This document shows, one piece after another, positions 31,804 to 34,716 of a stretch of 34,716 nucleotides of DNA. This DNA comes from Natronohydrobacter thiooxidans (GTDB taxonomy: Bacteria > Pseudomonadota > Alphaproteobacteria > Rhodobacterales > Rhodobacteraceae), in contig NZ_MJAP01000039.1 in assembly GCF_001884735.1 (NCBI RefSeq), positions 1 through 34,716 on the forward strand. The letters are read 5' to 3'. A model generated the notes under the pieces. That model made no database searches. It saw only the letters and a list, made by a program, of their open reading frames with translations, and had not been told where the DNA came from. Numbering within the stretch: the first letter of the stretch is position 1; every line of letters starts with the position of its first letter. Position numbers and translations under genes: made by a program.

Positions 31804-31855
31804 TGCCATGCGCATTGTATTGCATCTACTGCCGCAGACATTGTATCGTCAGGCT

Positions 31856-32944
31856 ATGTCCGCATCCCAACGCCTTGAATCCTATATCGAATCCCTCGCG
31901 CTCAACGCGCGGCCCGGCGACCGTGTGCCGCCGGTCCGCCACCTGATGGCGCAGTTTGGCGTGTCGCAAGCTGTGGTCATGCGCGCCACGGAGCGACTCA
32001 AGTTGCAGGGGCGTATCTCGGCCGAAGTCGGACGCGGTACGTTCTTCTCCGGCGGCGAGGCCGAGCACGCCGCCCATGCCGAACCGCGTGAGGCCCCCGA
32101 GGTGCCCGATCAGCGTTCGGTGCTGTTCCTGCGGCGCTCCATCCGGCTTCAGCGCGGTCGCCGTGTGCTTGAACGCCTTCATATCCAGCTTCAGGACATG
32201 GGCTGCCGGGTCGTCGAGGTCGCCTATACCGACAGCCGCGATGCGCTCGACATCCTGCGCAACATGCCGCGTTTCGACACCTGCGTCCTGCAATCGACCT
32301 TCGAGACGATCGCGATCGACATGCTGGCCGCGGCGCATCGCCTGGCCCCGTCAATCGTCATCGATGGCGCGGTTCTGGCCGGAACCGAGGTCGACTCGGT
32401 CGGTTTCGAATGGGCCAGCGCGGTCGATCTGGCGCTCGATCATCTGGCCGCCGCCGGTCACAATCGGGTCGGGCTGCTGCTGAGCACACATTTCGTTCTG
32501 GCCGCGGAACTGGGCCGCATCCGCTTCGACTCCCGCAGGCAGACAAATGATAACCTGTCTGAGCCTATCCGGATTCCCGCCTGGCCGCACGAGGATTTCG
32601 TGGCCAAGGCCGCAGAGGCAGTTGCCGGGCTGCGGCAGTCGGCAGGTGATTTGCCTTTCACGGCGCTGATTGTCTGGGGAATAGAGGACGGCGCCGATTT
32701 CGTATCTCAGCTTGCGCGCAGGGGGATCGATGTGCCGGCCGATCTGTCGATCGTCCTGCTTGGCAGGACCGATCTGGTGAATGAACATGCCGAGTTCTTC
32801 ACCGTCGCAGGATCGACGACCGAGGCCCAAGCCGAGGCGTTGGAACAGACCATCCGGCGCCGCTGGGCGCAGCCTGACAGTGACTACCGGGTAACCTACC
32901 TGCCGCTGACTTTGGTGCCGGGGAAATCTGTCAACGGTCGTTAG
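31856..32944 (+). CDS. GntR/LacI-hybrid transcriptional regulator
   Basis: A 362-residue regulator with an N-terminal GntR-type winged helix (about residues 20-66: GDRVPPVRHLMAQFGVSQAV and the wing GRISAEVGRGTFF) joined to a periplasmic-binding-protein-like effector domain of LacI type (about 85-355; VDLALDHLAAAGHNRVGLLL and RRGIDVPADLSIVLLGRTDL). This architecture is known from AraR-type repressors. It is divergent from the ABC-lyase operon and probably represses it until the sugar-like ligand binds. The ATG at 31856 begins the conserved region; an in-frame upstream ATG at 31763 would add residues encoded by the operator region and is rejected. Confidence 0.9.
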   Translation: MSASQRLESYIESLALNARPGDRVPPVRHLMAQFGVSQAVVMRATERLKLQGRISAEVGRGTFFSGGEAEHAAHAEPREAPEVPDQRSVLFLRRSIRLQRGRRVLERLHIQLQDMGCRVVEVAYTDSRDALDILRNMPRFDTCVLQSTFETIAIDMLAAAHRLAPSIVIDGAVLAGTEVDSVGFEWASAVDLALDHLAAAGHNRVGLLLSTHFVLAAELGRIRFDSRRQTNDNLSEPIRIPAWPHEDFVAKAAEAVAGLRQSAGDLPFTALIVWGIEDGADFVSQLARRGIDVPADLSIVLLGRTDLVNEHAEFFTVAGSTTEAQAEALEQTIRRRWAQPDSDYRVTYLPLTLVPGKSVNGR

Positions 32945-33680
32945 GCTCGTCACGCCCGGCGAGATGTCGGCTTCAGGGCAGTTTACAGTCGAGGACGACG
33001 CTCGCGCACGGCGCGCGATCTCACGGATCAACAGGCTTTCACGAAGGCACAGCTTCCGGATGATGTTCAATAGTCCAATGTGGATCACTCCGATGTCCCC
33101 CTTCGCGCATCGCCGGGGAAGGATCGAATCGGTCCGATCTCGAAGGCAATCATCTCGCTTCCCGGGCAACTTCCCAGCGGAAATCAACAGTCCTTCGGCC
33201 GCTTGCCGAGAGTTTGCTGTTTTTCGATCAGGATCTGGCCTTCACAGGTGCATTTGCGCAGGCGAGAGGAACACGAGTTCCTTGAAGCACCACCACTTTG
33301 CAGAGTGCCTCTGGCCTGGGCGGCACGCGACGGCGTCGACCCTGGGCAGCGCCCAAGCTAGCGATTTCTTCCAGTTCTGCTGGGTCACTGTGGAGCAGCG
33401 CCGTGTCAGAGTGGTGCCCCCAACATTCCCTGGGCTGCGTCGGCGGCATAAACGGTTAACGCTGTGCTCCTTTGGACACGGTGGCTGCTGATGCTGTCTG
33501 TCCGGACCATCATTCTCAACTCGCAGCTTCGGCAAGTTGCCGCGAGCGCGCTGACGCAACTGCATCGTTCAGCTTTTCGCCCACCGCGCTGTCAAGCCCC
33601 CCGTTTGCCGCGTATAGAATGAGCGACCGCTTTCCCAATGTCACCGCGACTGCCATGCCGCAACGCCGTCTGGCCGCTTC
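32945..33680. other. gene-poor junction before the second repeat
   Basis: About 735 bases without an intact gene. The minus strand near 32980-33090 carries a short transposase-like relic (separate entry). The rest shows short unrelated frames on both strands; a minus-strand frame ending near 33520 (LGKRSLILYAANGGLDSAVG) is unrecognised. The region is best read as scar tissue between the ABC module and the repeat. Confidence 0.5.
32980..33090 (-). pseudogene. relic of an IS21-like IstA N-terminus
   Basis: The minus-strand frame reads HIGLLNIIRKLCLRESLLIR followed by EIARRARASSSTV, matching the pattern of the IstA N-terminal helix-turn-helix (usually ...IRQL...SIREIARR...SRNTVRKYL). No further transposase domains follow. 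The match is short and partly degraded, so the call is tentative. It differs from the intact IstA in this window, so it would come from another element. Confidence 0.4.
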
Positions 33681-33815
33681 CCGCCCTCTACGTCGGTCTT
33701 GTGCTGAACATACTTCGCGAGACCTGCCGCCGTTGAGCAAGTCAAACGTGGCGCGCTACAGACCATGCGAACGGCCGCTTCGGTGAAGCCTCGCAATGCG
33801 CCTGGTTGCCATGGC

Positions 33816-34139
33816 TCATAGATCGATAGCCATGTCCTCTGCGGTTTTGCCCGCTTCCAACGCCTCCACAAACCACTGCGGTTTGCGCCCCCGGCCGGAC
33901 CAGGTGAGTGCCGGGTTCTCAGGGTGGCGGTATTTCGGCGCGACGGGTGCGCGTGTGGGTTTGGCATCACTGTCGACGAGTTCGGCCAGCGAATAGCCGA
34001 GCTCCCTGGCGAATGCTTCCACCTTGGCGCGGGCCTCTGCCTTCTGCCGGTCCTCATAGGTGGTGATCGCCTTGGCGATGTCCTTCTGCAATTTGCGCAG
34101 TTCGCTGAGCGACAGCGCCTCGAGATCGAAATCAGCCAT
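33816..34139 (-). CDS. H-NS family protein, second copy
   Basis: A 107-residue paralogue of the protein at 18292-18612, with an intact coiled coil (LSELRKLQKDIAKAITTYED) and DNA-binding core TWSGRGRKPQWF. Differences include three changes in residues 12-18, one Lys-to-Thr change near residue 62 and a different C-terminus (AIDL). Both copies retain all core DNA-binding residues and could form mixed oligomers. The ATG at 34139 has no strong ribosome-binding site in view, as in copy 1. Confidence 0.92.
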   Translation of the reverse strand: MADFDLEALSLSELRKLQKDIAKAITTYEDRQKAEARAKVEAFARELGYSLAELVDSDAKPTRAPVAPKYRHPENPALTWSGRGRKPQWFVEALEAGKTAEDMAIDL

Positions 34140-34567
34140 GTGATGTTTTCCGTGTCCTGAATGATCCTGCAAAGTAGCCCGTATCGGCATGGCCTCGCAA
34201 CTCCCGGCGGGCGAGGGCAGGGGTGGCGGAAATCAGTGATCTGGTGTCTGTGCCGCCAAGACCGTGCCGGGCTTGGGTTCTGAAAGGCCATGTTGGCCGG
34301 ATGACAGGGTCTGGCATGGGCTTTCCCGTGTCACTTTGGCTTCTCGCCCATCCCTTCGACTGACAATCCCCTAATCCCGTTCGGTCTCTCACGCGCAACC
34401 CCGCGTCAGACCGGGCCGTGTTGCCCCTTCGGGGCTGCCCGCGCCACCCCGGTCCTCTGGGGGTGTCCGGTGTCCATGCTGTCCACCGTGCACGCATCAC
34501 CCGACGGGCTTTTTCAGGGGTTGCCTTCGGGACGGTCCCGAAGACAGGACACATAAGGAAGCTAGAC

Positions 34568-34716
34568 ATGCGAGACACATCGTCATCCTCGCAGGCCCAC
34601 TTGGCCAGACCCCCGAAGCCCGCATCACGCAAGGCGGCACGAACATCACCAATTTCAGCCTCGCCACCTCCCGCCCCCGCCTCTCGGAAGGTCGTGTCCT
34701 GCGCGACGAGAACGGC
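34568..34716 (+). pseudogene. frameshifted ssb copy, truncated by the window end
   Basis: Homologous to the start of ssb at 19044. The ATG at 34568 is followed by two extra bases relative to copy 1, which puts the ATG out of frame with the SSB reading. The SSB frame itself (IVILAGPLGQTPEARITQGG and onward) stays open to the window end but has no ATG, GTG or TTG start nearby in the place of the original. The conserved GN in the first OB strand is changed to GP. It therefore looks like a decaying copy; the remainder lies outside the window. Confidence 0.7.

Larger units (their letters stand above)
33681..34716 (+). repeat. 1-kb direct repeat, copy 2 (hns-ssb block)
   Basis: Homologous to 18155-19190 in the same orientation and continuing to the window end. 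It shares the H-NS-like gene, the conserved leader with the CTTCGGGAC-G-GTCCCGAAG palindrome (34525-34543) and the start of ssb. Substitutions are spread over coding and non-coding parts, and a few short indels occur, so the duplication or acquisition is not recent. Confidence 0.95.

Noticed and set aside
33516..33740. Minus-strand frame with a plausible protein-like tail (LGKRSLILYAANGGLDSAVG)
   Set aside because: Its upstream half overlaps repeat copy 2 in a non-coding part, there is no start with a ribosome-binding site, and no family was recognised.

Overview
The window looks like an accessory replicon (plasmid or chromid) of an alphaproteobacterium, most likely of the Rhodobacteraceae. 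The evidence is high GC content, type IV secretion genes of the VirB type, an HvrA/H-NS-like regulator beside a plasmid-type single-stranded DNA-binding protein, a DUF932 plasmid gene, an IS21-family element and a tyrosine recombinase. No rRNA, tRNA, replication initiator or CRISPR array was seen. The taxonomic call is inferred from family resemblance, not from a search.

Layout. (1) 1-4365: the end of virB10, then virB11, a small exported protein, virB6, a membrane-anchored DUF2726 protein and a YcaQ-type DNA glycosylase, all on the plus strand and tightly packed. (2) 4703-7799: a cobalamin riboswitch followed by a substrate-binding protein, permease and ATPase (BtuFCD type) whose genes overlap. 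(3) 7800-8644: no recognisable gene. (4) 8645-10160: a metal permease (SO_0444/ArsP-like) divergent from a CadR-like MerR regulator, with a textbook 19-bp-spacer MerR promoter between them. (5) 10509-17697, all on the minus strand: a long divalent-cation gene cluster. In transcription order it holds a 64-aa protein, a DUF2493 (SLOG-like) protein, a HisE-like pyrophosphohydrolase, a full-length MgtE, a possible 34-aa ORF, an MgtE paralogue lacking the N domain, a small frameshifted gene, a CDF transporter, an MgtC-family protein and a second CDF transporter with an altered metal site.

(6) 18155-21737: plasmid housekeeping block (H-NS-like gene, ssb, truncated DUF932 gene) with a WYL regulator/RidA pair sitting between ssb and the DUF932 gene. 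(7) 21894-24572: a complete IS21-family element with istA and istB. (8) 24679-26197: a catalytic-domain-only tyrosine recombinase and a broken Mur-ligase-like gene. (9) 26200-32944: a CUT1-type carbohydrate ABC transporter operon ending in a fumarase/adenylosuccinate-lyase superfamily enzyme, divergent from a GntR/LacI-hybrid regulator. (10) 33681-34716: a second, diverged, directly repeated copy of the hns-ssb block, in which ssb is frameshifted at its start.

How the parts work together. Three modules deal with metals or metal cofactors: B12 uptake under a riboswitch, metal export under a CadR-like regulator, and a Mg/Mn/Zn-type cluster combining channels, CDF exporters and an MgtC protein with two nucleotide-related proteins. 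The ABC-lyase module appears to be a self-contained, self-regulated catabolic cassette. The 1-kb direct repeats bracket about 15.5 kb containing the WYL/RidA pair, the IS element, the recombinase and the ABC-lyase module, so this segment could be lost or amplified by homologous recombination.
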